Below are positions 21,660-31,980 of a DNA stretch of 64,000 bases, in pieces. Within the stretch, counting starts at the first letter, position 1; every line of letters starts with the position of its first letter. A program made the translations under genes and the position numbers. The notes below the pieces were generated by a model, which was not told the origin of the DNA, did not search any database, and worked only from the letters and a program-made list of their open reading frames with translations. Source of the DNA: Tillandsia leiboldiana (taxonomy: Eukaryota; Streptophyta; Magnoliopsida; Poales; Bromeliaceae); contig JAQNDB010000108.1 in NCBI GenBank assembly GCA_029204045.2, positions 1-64,000 on the forward strand. Reading direction: 5' to 3'.

Positions 21660-22255
21660 CTGTGTTGGGCACCGTGCACCGTTTTGCGTGCGGACTCCGG
21701 CACCGTGCACCGTTTTGCGTGCGGACTCCGTTTTGCGTGCGGATCCTGGCACCGTGCACCGTTTTGCATGCGGACTTCGTTTTGCGTGCGGATCCAGGCA
21801 CCGTGCATCGTTTTGCGTGCGGACTCCGGCACCGTGCACCGTTTTGCGTGCGGACTCCGTTTTGCGTGCGGATCCTGGCACCGTGCACCGTTTTGCGTGC
21901 GGACTCTGGCACCGTGCACCGTTTTGCGTGCGGACTCCGTTTTGCGTGCGGATCCTGGCACCGCGCATCGTTTTGCGGGCGGACTCCGGCACCGTGCACC
22001 GTTTTGCGTGCGGACTCTGTTTTGCGTGCGGATCCTGGCACCGTGCACCGTTTTGCGTGCGGACTCCGGCACCGTGCACCGTTTTGTGTGCGGACTCCGT
22101 TTTGCGTGCGGATCCTGGCACCGTGCACCGTTTCGCGTGCGGACTCCGGCAGCGGACATCGTTTTGCGTGCGGACTCCGTTTGGCGTGCGGATTCCGGCA
22201 CCGTGCTCCGTTTTGCGTGCGGACTCCGGCAGCGGACATCGTTTTGCGTGTGGAT
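21660..22255 (+). repeat. Tandem array in E3 5' LTR
   Basis: Alternating 31-bp and 18-bp units ending GTGCGGACTCC or GTGCGGATCCT. The partner array in the other LTR (about 28820-29355) is shorter, explaining the 48-bp difference in LTR length. Confidence 0.88.
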
Positions 22256-23544
22256 CGCGTGGAGGCCAATTGCAAGTGTCTACGAGCAATTGGTGGCAAA
22301 TCGAGGTGGGTGGCCTTATCTCCAAGTTTTATGGACTGTACAGTATTTCTACTGATGTAGGACTATGCATGATAGTTTATTTCATTGTGTAGTATGCTAG
22401 ATTGTAGGAATTGTTATTCCTTTTATTATCTGTTAATATAGTTATTTTGGAACTTGACCTAGCACCCCCGTCATATGTTGTATGTGTAACCAGACTAGTA
22501 GAAAACCCTCACTTGGGCTAGGGTTATTTATGCTTAGACATCCACACTGTACCTTCATCCCTGGACATAGTGTTTTCTCGCCCGGGTAGTGGGCCGAGAG
22601 GTCGGGACTTGCCTTTAGTGTGGGATGCTTTTACACTCTTGCCTGGGAGCAGAGTGGAGTCTGGTAGTTGGACTGGGTTGCTTAACTGTACCGGGAGCCG
22701 TTTGGGTAAACGGTAGTCCCGGGAGGTCTTGTTTCCCTGTTGTGCCGTCGTGGAGGGAGCCGTAGCGCAGACGGCAGTCCCGGGCCGTCGAGTAACTTCC
22801 GGTCCGTCTTGTTGGGAACCGTTGGGGTTGACGGTGGTCCCAGGTCGTTGAGTGTTGTCCGACCTGTTTTGTTACCCTGAGTTGTGGGTCGTTCCTGGCT
22901 GTGGAGTATCTCCAGCCAGTGAGCCTTGTGCTGCGAGCCGTTGGAGAGGCTAGTGTCTCATGTTTCGAGTTAGCCGAGCAGCTGAGTCGTCGAGAGTGCT
23001 CCGACTGTTGTGCGAGGTATTTGGGGATCTTGAGCCCTACCATTCTGAGAGTGAGCGTGGATTTTGACTAGCCTGCATATGCCAATGTTTGATACTCTAT
23101 GCCGCGCCGTTCTACTCAGTTGGAGTCGCGTCCTGAGATGCCGCTGTGGATACGATGGTTGGCCTGTTGAGGCAGTTTTCCGCAGTTGAGGCAACGATGG
23201 GCCTGTTGAGGCAGTTTTGCGTGAGGGATGAGTTAGTAGGACAGGACGCCCCACGTAAATCCCGTCCTCATGTGGATGTGTGGTAGTGGGCAGGAGCGTT
23301 CCTAGTCGCGCGGGCGCAGGCTTGACTGGACCTTTGAGGTAGTCAGTTCGTTTGGATCGATTGAGCACCTTGGGTGCGAGTGGTCTCTTTTACTTTCATC
23401 TGTTCCACTTTTTGGAGTATCTAGATAGAGGCATGGTAGCTGTAGAGTAGCTCCAGCTTTTCTTGTTCTGATTTCATTGCATTGTTATCTTTGGCCTCTA
23501 GTAGACTTGGTGGGCAGACCGTTGGGCTTGTTGACGGTACCCAC

Positions 23545-23572
23545 TGAGAACTACTATGGGAAGTAGTTCTCA
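23545..23572 (+). other. Conserved LTR hairpin 1 (E3)
   Basis: TGAGAACTAC ... GTAGTTCTCA, a perfect 10-bp stem with an 8-nt loop; the second LTR copy is at 30650-30677. Confidence 0.6.
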
Positions 23573-24038
23573 CACCCGTCGTGGTGTCTTTTTCCCCAGG
23601 AACTTCTCCTCCTGTTCCTGTTGCTCCAGTTGCTGATCCTTCTGACCGAGGCGAGGGAGTCGCGAGCTAGTTCCCTACCCGTCATTGGAGTGTAGCGGTA
23701 CCCCTTCAGAGGAGAGCTTCAGTAGATTAGTTTTCTTCTTTTTCCTCTGTTGAGAGACCTTTGTTGTGAGGTATAGAGTTGTACTTTATTTTACAGTTTG
23801 AGAGACTGTTGTAGTGAGGATATTCTTGTATCGAGAGTCTGTGCACTGATGTATTCATTGGAGATACCTCCCTTTTGAGTTTTGTATCAGAGGACTTTGT
23901 ATATGATAGTATTTGGGGAGATGGATATTGTATTATTTTCAGTTGTACAGTGTTTGGACTTCAGTTTTAGTAGTCTACCTTCAGCTCTCTGATATCTGTA
24001 TACTGTAGTTGATTCTTTCTGCAGGTTAGACGCTTCGT

Positions 24039-24060
24039 CTGTACGGCAATTTCTGTACAG
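24039..24060 (+). other. Conserved LTR hairpin 2 (E3)
   Basis: CTGTACGG ... CTGTACAG here (one G-U pair in RNA), CTGTACGG ... CCGTACAG in the 3' LTR (31144-31165). Confidence 0.6.
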
Positions 24061-24080
24061 ATGGCGGATCTGTTGGCGAG

Positions 24081-24106
24081 CCCGGGTGGCAGTTTCCACC
24101 CCGGGG
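24081..24106 (+). other. Terminal LTR hairpin (E3)
   Basis: CCCGGGTGG ... CCACCCCGGGG directly before the LTR end GCGTGACA. E1 and E2 have GTCG/CGAC in place of GTGG/CCAC. Confidence 0.55.
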
Positions 24107-24113
24107 CGTGACA

Positions 24114-24142
24114 GATTAGAGTGGTATCAGAGCCTAGGTTGT
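24114..24142 (+). promoter_or_regulatory. E3 primer-binding site
   Basis: GATTAGAG then TGGTATCAGAGCC after the LTR end, complementary to the initiator-Met tRNA. Confidence 0.9.
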
Positions 24143-24270
24143 AGGTCGTGATGGACTTAGAAACCCTAGGCTTGCGGTTGGACATTAGGATGACTACGTG
24201 ATAGTCGTGACTTTTAGCGAGAGTCCTGATTGAGTTTTTACCTCTCCCAAGAGACGGGACGAGAGTTTGG

Positions 24271-24337
24271 CATGTTTATTCTCCTAAATCGATTATGTTG
24301 GTTGCAGACAACATAATGCTATGGAATGGCTGACATG
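24271..24337 (+). other. E3 leader hairpin with TGCA loop
   Basis: Inner stem ATTATGTTG / CAACATAAT (24292-24317) with loop GTTGCAGA and outer arms CATGT/ACATG. It starts 158 nt after the 5' LTR, the same distance as in E1 and E4. Confidence 0.7.
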
Positions 24338-24447
24338 TCTTAGACTTTCGCTGGATTGGGTCGTATGGTTGTTGTGTCCTGACGTTTGTAGTTGTGCAGT
24401 GGGTTGCGATACCCCTGAGACGTCGTGTTGTGAAAAGGACACACCCC

Positions 24448-25025
24448 TCCCTGGCTGAGTTACCAGGAGGGCATTTTCCCTGGCTGAGTTACCAGGAGGG
24501 CGTTTTCCCTGGCTGAGTTACCAGGAGGGCGTTTTCCCTGGCTGAGTTACCAGGAGGGCGTTTTCCCTGGCTGAGTTACCAGGAGGGCGTTTTCCCTGGC
24601 TGAGTTACCAGGAGGGCGTTTTTCCTGGCTGAGTTACCAGGAGGGCGTTTTCCCTGGCTGAGTTACCAGGAGGGCGTTTTCCCTGGCTGAGTTACCAGGA
24701 GGGCGTTTTCCCTGGCTGAGTTACCAGGAGGGCGTTTTCCCTGGCTGAGTTACCAGGAGGGCGTTTTCCCTGGCTGAGTTACCAGGAGGGCATTTTCCCT
24801 GGCTGAGTTACCAGGAGGGCGTTTTCCCTGGCTGAGTTACCAGGAGGGCGTTTTCCCTGGCTGAGTTACCAGGAGGGCGTTTTCCCTGGCTGAGTTACCA
24901 GGAGGGCATTTTCCCTGGCTGAGTCACCAGGAGGGCATTTTCCCTGGCTGAGTTACCAGGAGAGCGTTTTCCCTGGCTGAGTTACCAGGAGGGCATTTTC
25001 CCTGGCCGAGTTACCAGGAGGGCGT
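24448..25025 (+). repeat. 29-bp tandem array in E3
   Basis: About 20 copies of a 29-bp unit with core CCCTGGCTGAGTTACCAGG. There are no unique spacers, so it is not a CRISPR array. Four antisense-related copies lie in the E4 interior at 36446-36556. Confidence 0.95.
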
Positions 25026-25860
25026 TATCACTGGCCGAGTTACCAGGTAGATAATTATCACTGGTCGAGTTACCAGATGAATAATTATCACTGGTCGAGT
25101 TACCAGATGGATAATTATTACTGGCCGAGTTACCAGATGGATAATTATCACTGGCCGAGTTACCAGATGGATAATTATCACTGGCCGAGTTACCAGATGG
25201 ATAATTATCACTGGCCGAGTTACCAGGTGGATAATTATCACTGGCCGAGTTACCATGTAGATAATTATCACTGGTCGAGTTACCAGATGGATAATTATTA
25301 CTGGCCGAGTTACCAGATGGATAATTATCACTGGCAGAGTTACCAGATGGATAATTATCACTGGCCGAGTTACCAGATCGATAATTATCACTGGCCGAGT
25401 TACCATGTGGATAATTATCACTGGCCGAGTTACCAGGTGGATAATTATCACTGGCCGAGTTACCAGGTGGATAATTATCACTGGCCGAGTTACCAGGTGG
25501 ATAATTATCACTGGCCGAGTTACCAGGTGGATAATTATCACTGGCCGAGTTACCAGATGGATAATTATCACTGGCCGAGTTACCAGGTGGATAATTATCA
25601 CTGGCCGAGTTACCAGGTGGATAATTATCACTGGCCGAGTTACCAGGTAGATAATTATCACTGGCCGAGTTACCAGATGGATAATTATCACTGGCCGAGT
25701 TACCAGGAGGATACTTTCCACTGGCCGAGCAACCAGATGGATGCGTTGCCCCTGGCCGAGTTACCAGGTGGGCGCATGCCCTGGCCGAGTTACCAGGAGG
25801 ACATTTTTTCCTGGCCGAATTACCAGGAGGATACTTTCCACTGGCCGAGCTACGAGGGGC
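25026..25860 (+). repeat. 30-bp tandem array in E3
   Basis: About 22 regular copies (to about 25700) of a 30-bp unit with ATAATTATCACTGGCCGAG and TTACCAG, then irregular copies. As 30 is divisible by three, repeated ten-residue ORFs up to 272 codons arise on both strands; they are not genes. Related 30-bp units sit in the E4 LTRs. Confidence 0.95.
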
Positions 25861-25962
25861 GATGCCGCCCAGTTAGAGGCGATGCCGCCCGGTAAGGGGT
25901 GATGCCGCCCAGTGAGTGGCGATGCCGCCCAATGAGTGGCGATGCCGCCTAGTGAGTGGCGA
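25859..25962 (+). repeat. 20-bp tandem array in E3
   Basis: About five copies of a unit with GCGATGCCGCCCAGTGAGTG. Confidence 0.85.
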
Positions 25963-26563
25963 AGGTTTGGCCTGTTGAGGCGATTTTCACCTCCGGCCGA
26001 GTTACCAGGTGGTTATTTTAGTGAGATTGAGATGATCTGACGGGACGCCGAGATTTGATGGCGTCGAGTTCGTCCTGATGGACTACCGGGAGCGTCTCCA
26101 GCCGTGAGTTGCGTGTTTCCATAGTTCCCGCTTTAAACGAGAGGGACCGAATCCCTGAACGGTAAGGAGCGAAAACTTCGAGCCTAGAATCTGTTCTTGT
26201 TTGATTGGGGTTCTAGGCACCGGTCTATCGGGATTTTTGGATCTTTGCCGCGTCAGTCGGTTCTTCTCGCCTATGAGTGGGGTGTTGCTGTGAGTTGAGT
26301 CGTTGAGGGTTCTCCGACATAGCTGTGAGAGTGCTAGGGCATTTGCATTGATGTATGGGCTAGAGATAGGACCTTTAGCTTGTGCTCGTGAGGTTCAGAT
26401 ACCTGATCACGTGTTGCACATAGATGGGAGTTATTGGTCCTGCCCAGTGCAGTTGGGGCCCTGGTTTTTGCCTGTTGATCTTTTGGCCCTTCCTCAGCTC
26501 CGGGTTTCGGGGTAGTTTTGGGTATAGGACTGTGAAGATCTGAGGCCTTGATGCTTGAGTATA
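25963..26563 (+). other. E3 interior spacer, no recognisable gene
   Basis: Contains a segment near 26340-26470 that is similar in word order to the E1 interior around 6050-6130 (reverse strand). No coding domain is recognised. Confidence 0.5.
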
Positions 26564-26892
26564 CCACACCGTTGATACACGGTGGTGATGCCACGCCGTT
26601 GATACACGGTGGTGATGCCACGCCGTTGATACACGGTGGTGATGCCACACCGTTGATACACGGTGGTGATGCCACGCCGTTGGCGCACGGCAGTGATGCC
26701 ACGCCGTTGGTACACGGCAGTGATGCCACACCGTTGATACACGGCAGTGATGCCACACCGTTGATACACGGTGGTGATGCCACACCGTTGATACACGGTG
26801 GTGATGCCACGCCGTTGGCGCATGGCAGTGATGCCACGCCGTTGTTACACGGCAGTAATGCCACGCCGTGGGTGCACGGCAGTGATGCCAAG
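26564..26892 (+). repeat. 27-bp tandem array in E3
   Basis: About 12 copies of a 27-bp unit (GATGCCACGCCGTTGATACA plus CGGTGGT). ORFs up to 188 codons are repeat translations. Homologous to the E1 array at 5385-5520. Confidence 0.93.
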
Positions 26893-27414
26893 GTACACAA
26901 TGGTGAGAGTCTTTTGGATGTTTCGGACTTTTGACCGCGAGTTGGGCATCAGCTTTATGATCGCCTTGTGAGCCAGTTTTCAGTCCCGTTCACCGACGGT
27001 TTGGTCCCCGTCAGGGTGTTCTTTATGAGTTGAGGGATCGACTTCGACCCGTGGGTCCGTTGGGGTTATGATAGCATGTTGAGCGACCAACTGTGGCACG
27101 AGATTGTGTCTCTTGAGGATCCCTTCTGAGGGTAGCCTGCAGTTGAGTAGTCCACTCAGGTGGTTTTGGATCGGGAAGTGACCGAGTGAAGACCCCAACT
27201 TATTGGATTTCCCTTCCTTATTGGACGAGGCTGCAGGTATGCTTCGGGTCGTCTTGTTGAGGGTGGCACCATGGTGTGGTTTGGTGCGTATTACACTTGT
27301 GGTTATTTCAGTTTTCCCCCAGCCTTTTAATGGAGCCCTTGGTTTTTCACGTCTCAGCTCAGTAGTGATGTGTTTTTCCTCGCCCGTGATTTACTTGCCC
27401 CTTTGAGATCTGTG

Positions 27415-27620
27415 ATTATTGGAGTACGAGGGACGCCCGTTGCAATTTCTGGCTCGAGAGATGAGAGAATTGCACATCGGGTCATACCGTACTTGTTGTT
27501 GTTGTCGCGGAGTAATCACGAGGAGCGAGTGGGGGAGCTGGAGGCGTATTGATAGATACCTAGCCGTGGTATTCTTGACTCCTGATGGGCTTGATCTAGT
27601 TTCGAGGACGAAACTTTCTT
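27415..27620 (+). pseudogene. E3 decayed integrase C-terminal remnant
   Basis: The frame around 27419 reads 'YEGRPLQFLAREMRELH', aligning by eye with 'RPVRILARETKSL' in GB integrase, and continues toward 'SRTKLSF' just before the polypurine tract. The rest of pol is absent. The same trace persists in E1 and E4. Confidence 0.65.
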
Positions 27621-27634
27621 TTAGTGGGGGAGGA
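27621..27634 (+). promoter_or_regulatory. E3 polypurine tract
   Basis: AGTGGGGGAGGA immediately before the 3' LTR start TGTGAGG. Confidence 0.8.
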
Positions 27635-30600
27635 TGTGAGGTCCCGGAATCCCCCGCGTAGGGTTGCTGGTTGTTGGGCAGCTTTCGGTCGCCGTTGGGG
27701 GTGTTGGTGCGCGTGTTGGGGGCCCAGAAATGGATTTGTGATGCAATTTGGGATTTGCTTGCATCACTGGAGGCCTGCATGGGTTGCGCGCAATTTGGGA
27801 CACAAGTGGTGGACATCGGGCTTAATTTGAGACCCCGTGGGAAGTTGGAGGACCCGTCGGGTGTTTAGAAGTGATTTCGCGCGATTCAGATGTCAAAATT
27901 AGACTCCAGGTGAAGTCCGGATAAAAGTTTACCTCTCCGGTCGCCTTCGGGAATTTTGGAGTTGGAATTGGGCAAATCGGACTTTAAAAATGAACCCGGC
28001 GCGAAAATCGGATCGAGTGGGCATTCGGCAAATTTTCGGGTGAGAATTTGGAGAAATGGAAATCGTTTTTGGATTCAGCGCGCGAAATCGCTAAGAATGG
28101 ACTATTTATTTGTTGGTTTTGGAGCCCGGATGAAGTGCGCATTTTTCGAGGCAAAACGGCACGTTCATCGAGGCGTGGCGCGTGGCACGGATCCCGAGGC
28201 GGACGGGACGCGCAGGTCAAGGCGTGCGGTTCGAGGCGGCGTGCGGACAGGACAGGCGCAGGCGCCTTCTCCGCGGGACGCGCGGGGGCCGCCACGAGGC
28301 GGGCCCTCGTTGGCGCCCGCGCGGGCGCGGGGACACGCGCGCCCGTGTAACGGGCCCGTGTCCCGCGCCTGGCGCGGGCGCAGTGTAACGCGCCCGTGTG
28401 GCGGGCGCGTTACCGCGCGCCACGTGGCGCGCTGGGCGCTTGGTGGACCCGGCGCACGCGCCCAGCCCTGTGAACCGTTCGGTTGGAGCCCCCCTATTGG
28501 TTGCCGCCATGGACCAGGCCCGTGGACGGGGACCATGGACCACCTCCTCTTTCTTCTTCTTTCTTCTCCCCCGCAAGCCTTTCTCCTCCATTTTCTTTTC
28601 TTCCTTCTTCACCCGAGCGAGAGAGGGAGTGAGGAGGAGATTTTGGGTGGTGCGGTGGCGCGTCGTGAACCTCGTGGTGCGTGCGCGGGGCTCCGTTGGG
28701 AGCGTTGCGGCGACGGCGGCGCAGTCGGGTAGGTCCTGTGTGTTGGTTTTACTGGGTTTTTGTACAGTTTTTGGGGCGTTCTTTTGGACTGTAACTGACC
28801 CTCTTGCTCTTTCTGTGTTGGGCACCGTGCACCATTTTGCGTGCGGACTCCGGCACCGTGCACCGTTTTGCGTGCGGACTCCGTTTTGCGTGCGGATCCT
28901 GGCACCGTGCACCATTTTGCGTGCGGACTCCGGCACCGTGCACCGTTTTGCGTGCGGACTCCGTTTTGCGTGCGGATCCTGGCACCGTGCACCATTTTGC
29001 GTGCGGACTTCGGCACCGTGCACCGTTTTGTGTGCGGACTCCGTTTTGCATGCGGATCCTGGCACCGCGCATCGTTTTGCGGGCGGACTCCGGCACCGTG
29101 CACCGTTTTGCGTGCGGACTCCGTTTTGCGTGCGGATCCTGGCACCGCGCACCGTTTTGCGTGCGGACTCCGGCACCGTGCACCGTTTTGCGTGCGGACT
29201 CCGTTTTGCGTGCGGATCCTGGCACCGTGCACCGTTTTGCGTGCGGACTCTGGCAGCGGACATCGTTTTTGCGTGCGGACTCCGTTTGGCGTGCGGATTC
29301 CGGCACCGTGCTCCGTTTTGCGTGCGGACTCCGGCAGCGGACATCGTTTTGCGTGCGGATCGCGTGGAGGCCAATTGCAAGTGTCTACGAGCAATTGGTG
29401 GCAAATCGAGGTGGGTGGCCTTATCTCCAAGTTTTATGGACTGTACAGTATTTCTACTGATGTAGGACTATGCATGATAGTTTATTTCATTGTGTAGTAT
29501 GCTAGATTGTAGGAATTGTTATTCCTTTTATTATCTGTTAATATAGTTATTTTGGAACTTGACCTAGCACTCCCGTCATATGTTGTATGTGTAACCAGAC
29601 TAGTAGAAAACCCTCACTTGGGCTAGGGTTATTTATGCTTAGACATCCACACTGTACCTTCATCCCTGGACATAGTGTTTTCTCGCCTGGGTAGTGGGCC
29701 GAGAGGTCGGGACTTGCCTTTAGTGTGGGATGCTTTTACACTCTTGCCTGGGAGCAGAGTGGAGTCTGGTAGTTGGACTGGGTTGCTTATCTGTGCCGGG
29801 AGCCGTTTGGGTAGACGGTAGTCCCGGGAGGTCTTGTTTCCCTGTTGTGCTGTCGTGGAGGGAGCCGTAGCGCAGACGGCAGTCCCGGGCCGTCGAGTAT
29901 CTTCCGGTCCGTCTTGTTGGGAACCGTTGGGGTTGACGGTGGTCCCAGGTCGTTGAGTGTTGTCCGACCTGTTTTGTTACCCTGAGTTGTGGGTCGTTCC
30001 TGGCTGTGGAGTATCTCCAGCCAGTGAGCCTTGTGCTGCGAGCCGTTGGAGAGGCTAGTGTCTCGTGTTTCGAGTTAGCCGAGCAGCTGAGTCGTCGAGA
30101 GTGCTCCGACTGTTGTGCGAGGTATTTGGGGATCTTGAGCCCTACCATTCTGAGAGTGAGCGTGGATTTTGACTAGCCTGCATATGCCAATGTTTGATAC
30201 TCTATGCCGCGCCGTTCTACTCAGTTGGAGTCGCGTCCTGAGATGCCGCTGTGGATACGATGGTTGGCCTGTTGAGGCAGTTTTCCGCAGTTGAGGCAAC
30301 GATGGGCCTGTTGAGGCAGTTTTGCGCGAGGGATGAGTTAGTAGGACAGGACGCCCCACGTAAATCCCGTCCTCATGTGGATGTGTGGTAGTGGGCAGGA
30401 GCGTTCCTAGTCGCGCGGGCGCAGGCTTGACTGGACCTTTGAGGTAGTCAGTTCGTTTGGATCGATTGAGCACCTTGGGTGCGAGTGGTCTCTTTTACTT
30501 TCATCTGTTCCACTTTTTGGAGTATCTAGATAGAGGCATGGTAGCTGTAGAGTAGCTCCAGCTTTTCTTGTTCAGATTTCATTGCATTGTTATCTTTGGC

Positions 30601-31218
30601 CTCTAGTAGACTTGGTGGGCAGACCGTTGGGCTTGTTGACGGTACCCACTGAGAACTACTGTGGGAAGTAGTTCTCACACCCGTCGTGGTGTCTTTTTCC
30701 CCAGGAACTTCTCCTCCTGTTCCTGTTGCTCCAGTTGCTGATCCTTCTGACCGAGGCGAGGGAGTCGCGAGCTAGTTCCCTACCCGTCATTGGAGTGTAG
30801 CGGTACCCCTTCAGAGGAGAGCTTCAGTAGATTAGTTTTCTTCTTTTTCCTCTGTTGAGAGACCTTTGTTGTGAGGTATAGAGTTGTACTTTATTTTACA
30901 GTTTGAGAGACTGTTGTAGTGAGGATATTCTTGTATCGAGAGTCTGTGCACTGATGTATTCATTGGAGATACCTCCCTTTTGAGTTTTGTATCAGAGGAC
31001 TTTGTATATGATAGTATTTGGGGAGATGGATATTGTATTATTTTCAGTTGTACAGTGTTTGGACTTCAGTTTTAGTAGTCTACCTTCAGCTCTCTGATAT
31101 CTGTATACCGTAGTTGATTCTTTCTGCAGGTTAGACGCTTCGTCTGTACGGCAGTTTCCGTACAGATGGCGGATCTGTTGGCGAGCCCGGGTGGCAGTTT
31201 CCACCCCGGGGCGTGACA
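27635..31218 (+). repeat. E3 3' LTR
   Basis: Partner of 20482-24113, 48 bp shorter. Differences are scattered substitutions, one missing 49-bp composite repeat and an extra T near 29265. Confidence 0.94.
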
Positions 31219-31223
31219 CCTTA
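31219..31223. repeat. Target-site duplication CCTTA, right copy (E3)
   Basis: Directly after the E3 3' LTR; S1 gag continues in register from here. Confidence 0.95.
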
Positions 31224-31309
31224 TCTCAAACTGAGTTCTCTCGCGTCTCAGCATGTGAGACTGCGAAAGAAATCTGGGATGTTCTTCAGGTTACACATGA
31301 GGGAACTAA
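31219..31309 (+). pseudogene. gag: S1 gag, second fragment
   Basis: Encodes 'SQTEFSRVSACETAKEIWDV' and 'QVTHEGTN', matching the S2 gag. It is cut by E4 after ACTAA (31305-31309), the presumed E4 target duplication. Confidence 0.9.
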
Positions 31310-31648
31310 TGTCACGCCCCGGGGGTCGAACTGCGACCCGGGCTCGCCAACAGATCCGCCGTCTGTACGGAAATTGCCGTACAGACGAAGCGTCTAACCT
31401 GCAAAAGAGATCTATAGCTAACAAGTATCAGAGCTGAAACACTAAGCGGTGAAAAGTCCAAGTACACCAGTCCACTAGCACCCACAACATAAGTACAAAA
31501 GTGGAAACTAAAAAGTACAAGAGACACTACACCGACACCACCGACTCGGGTAGGAGCTAGCCAGCCACGCGCATACCTCGGTCTGAAAGCTCCGAATGAG
31601 CCAAACCTGGAACGGTCGCCTCAGGAACACCTGTCATCACAGCGGGTG

Positions 31649-31676
31649 TGAGATCTACTGCAACAGCCAGATCTCA
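31649..31676 (-). other. Conserved LTR hairpin 1 (E4), compensated stem
   Basis: TGAGATCT ... AGATCTCA. Relative to E2 and E3 (TGAGAACT ... AGTTCTCA) the fifth base of one arm and its partner have both changed. The second copy is at 38448-38475. Confidence 0.6.
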
Positions 31677-31980
31677 GTGGGCACCAAAGCTAAAACCCAC
31701 GGTACACCCACTCAGTCTGCTGGAGACAAAAACACAGATAGATAGATAGATAGATAGATAACTGGAAATGAATCTATCGCTACATGTCTCAATGCAATGC
31801 TGGAAGTAAGTTCTCAGTCTCTCTCACGGGAGGCTTGGAAACTACGAACGTCTGCGCCCCCTACAGCCCTTATCAAACAAGAACGGGCTGTAGGCTTAGG
31901 CGTCCATAGTTTCCGCCCCCACACTGGGACTGCTAGAACTCTACAAGACACTAGAAGGCCACCTCAATCCCTTCTAGTAA

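Larger units (their letters stand above)
20482..24113 (+). repeat. E3 5' LTR
   Basis: Begins TGTGAGGTCCC. It contains a GC-rich block (21040-21310), a tandem array (about 21660-22250) made of 31-bp and 18-bp subunits (GGCACCGTGCACCGTTTTGC and relatives), LTR hairpin 1 (23545-23572), hairpin 2 (24039-24060) and a terminal hairpin (24081-24106). Long ORFs on both strands (up to 411 codons) come from the array. Confidence 0.93.
20482..31218 (+). mobile_element. E3: complete non-autonomous LTR retrotransposon with tandem-repeat interior
   Basis: LTRs 20482-24113 (3632 bp) and 27635-31218 (3584 bp) run TGTGAGGTCCCGG to GGGGCGTGACA and are nearly identical apart from one repeat unit. The 3521-bp interior has an initiator-Met primer site, a leader hairpin, four kinds of tandem array (29, 30, 20 and 27 bp), a short integrase C-terminal trace and a polypurine tract. 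CCTTA duplications flank it in S1 gag. It encodes no enzyme, so proteins must come from elsewhere. It fits the broad 'large retrotransposon derivative' class. Confidence 0.94.

Noticed and set aside
21064..22299. 411-codon minus ORF, also 371 and 289 codons (and 28217-29465)
   Set aside because: Repeat-driven ORFs in the E3 LTR array, seen in four frames.
24448..25860. CRISPR-like regular repeats of 29-30 bp
   Set aside because: Units are contiguous without unique spacers and lie inside a plant retrotransposon.
25011..25895. 236- and 272-codon ORFs with ten-residue repeats
   Set aside because: Pure translation of the 30-bp array in both orientations; no start context or domain.
26334..26934. 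188- and 128-codon ORFs around the 27-bp array
   Set aside because: Unit length divisible by three; repeat translation only.
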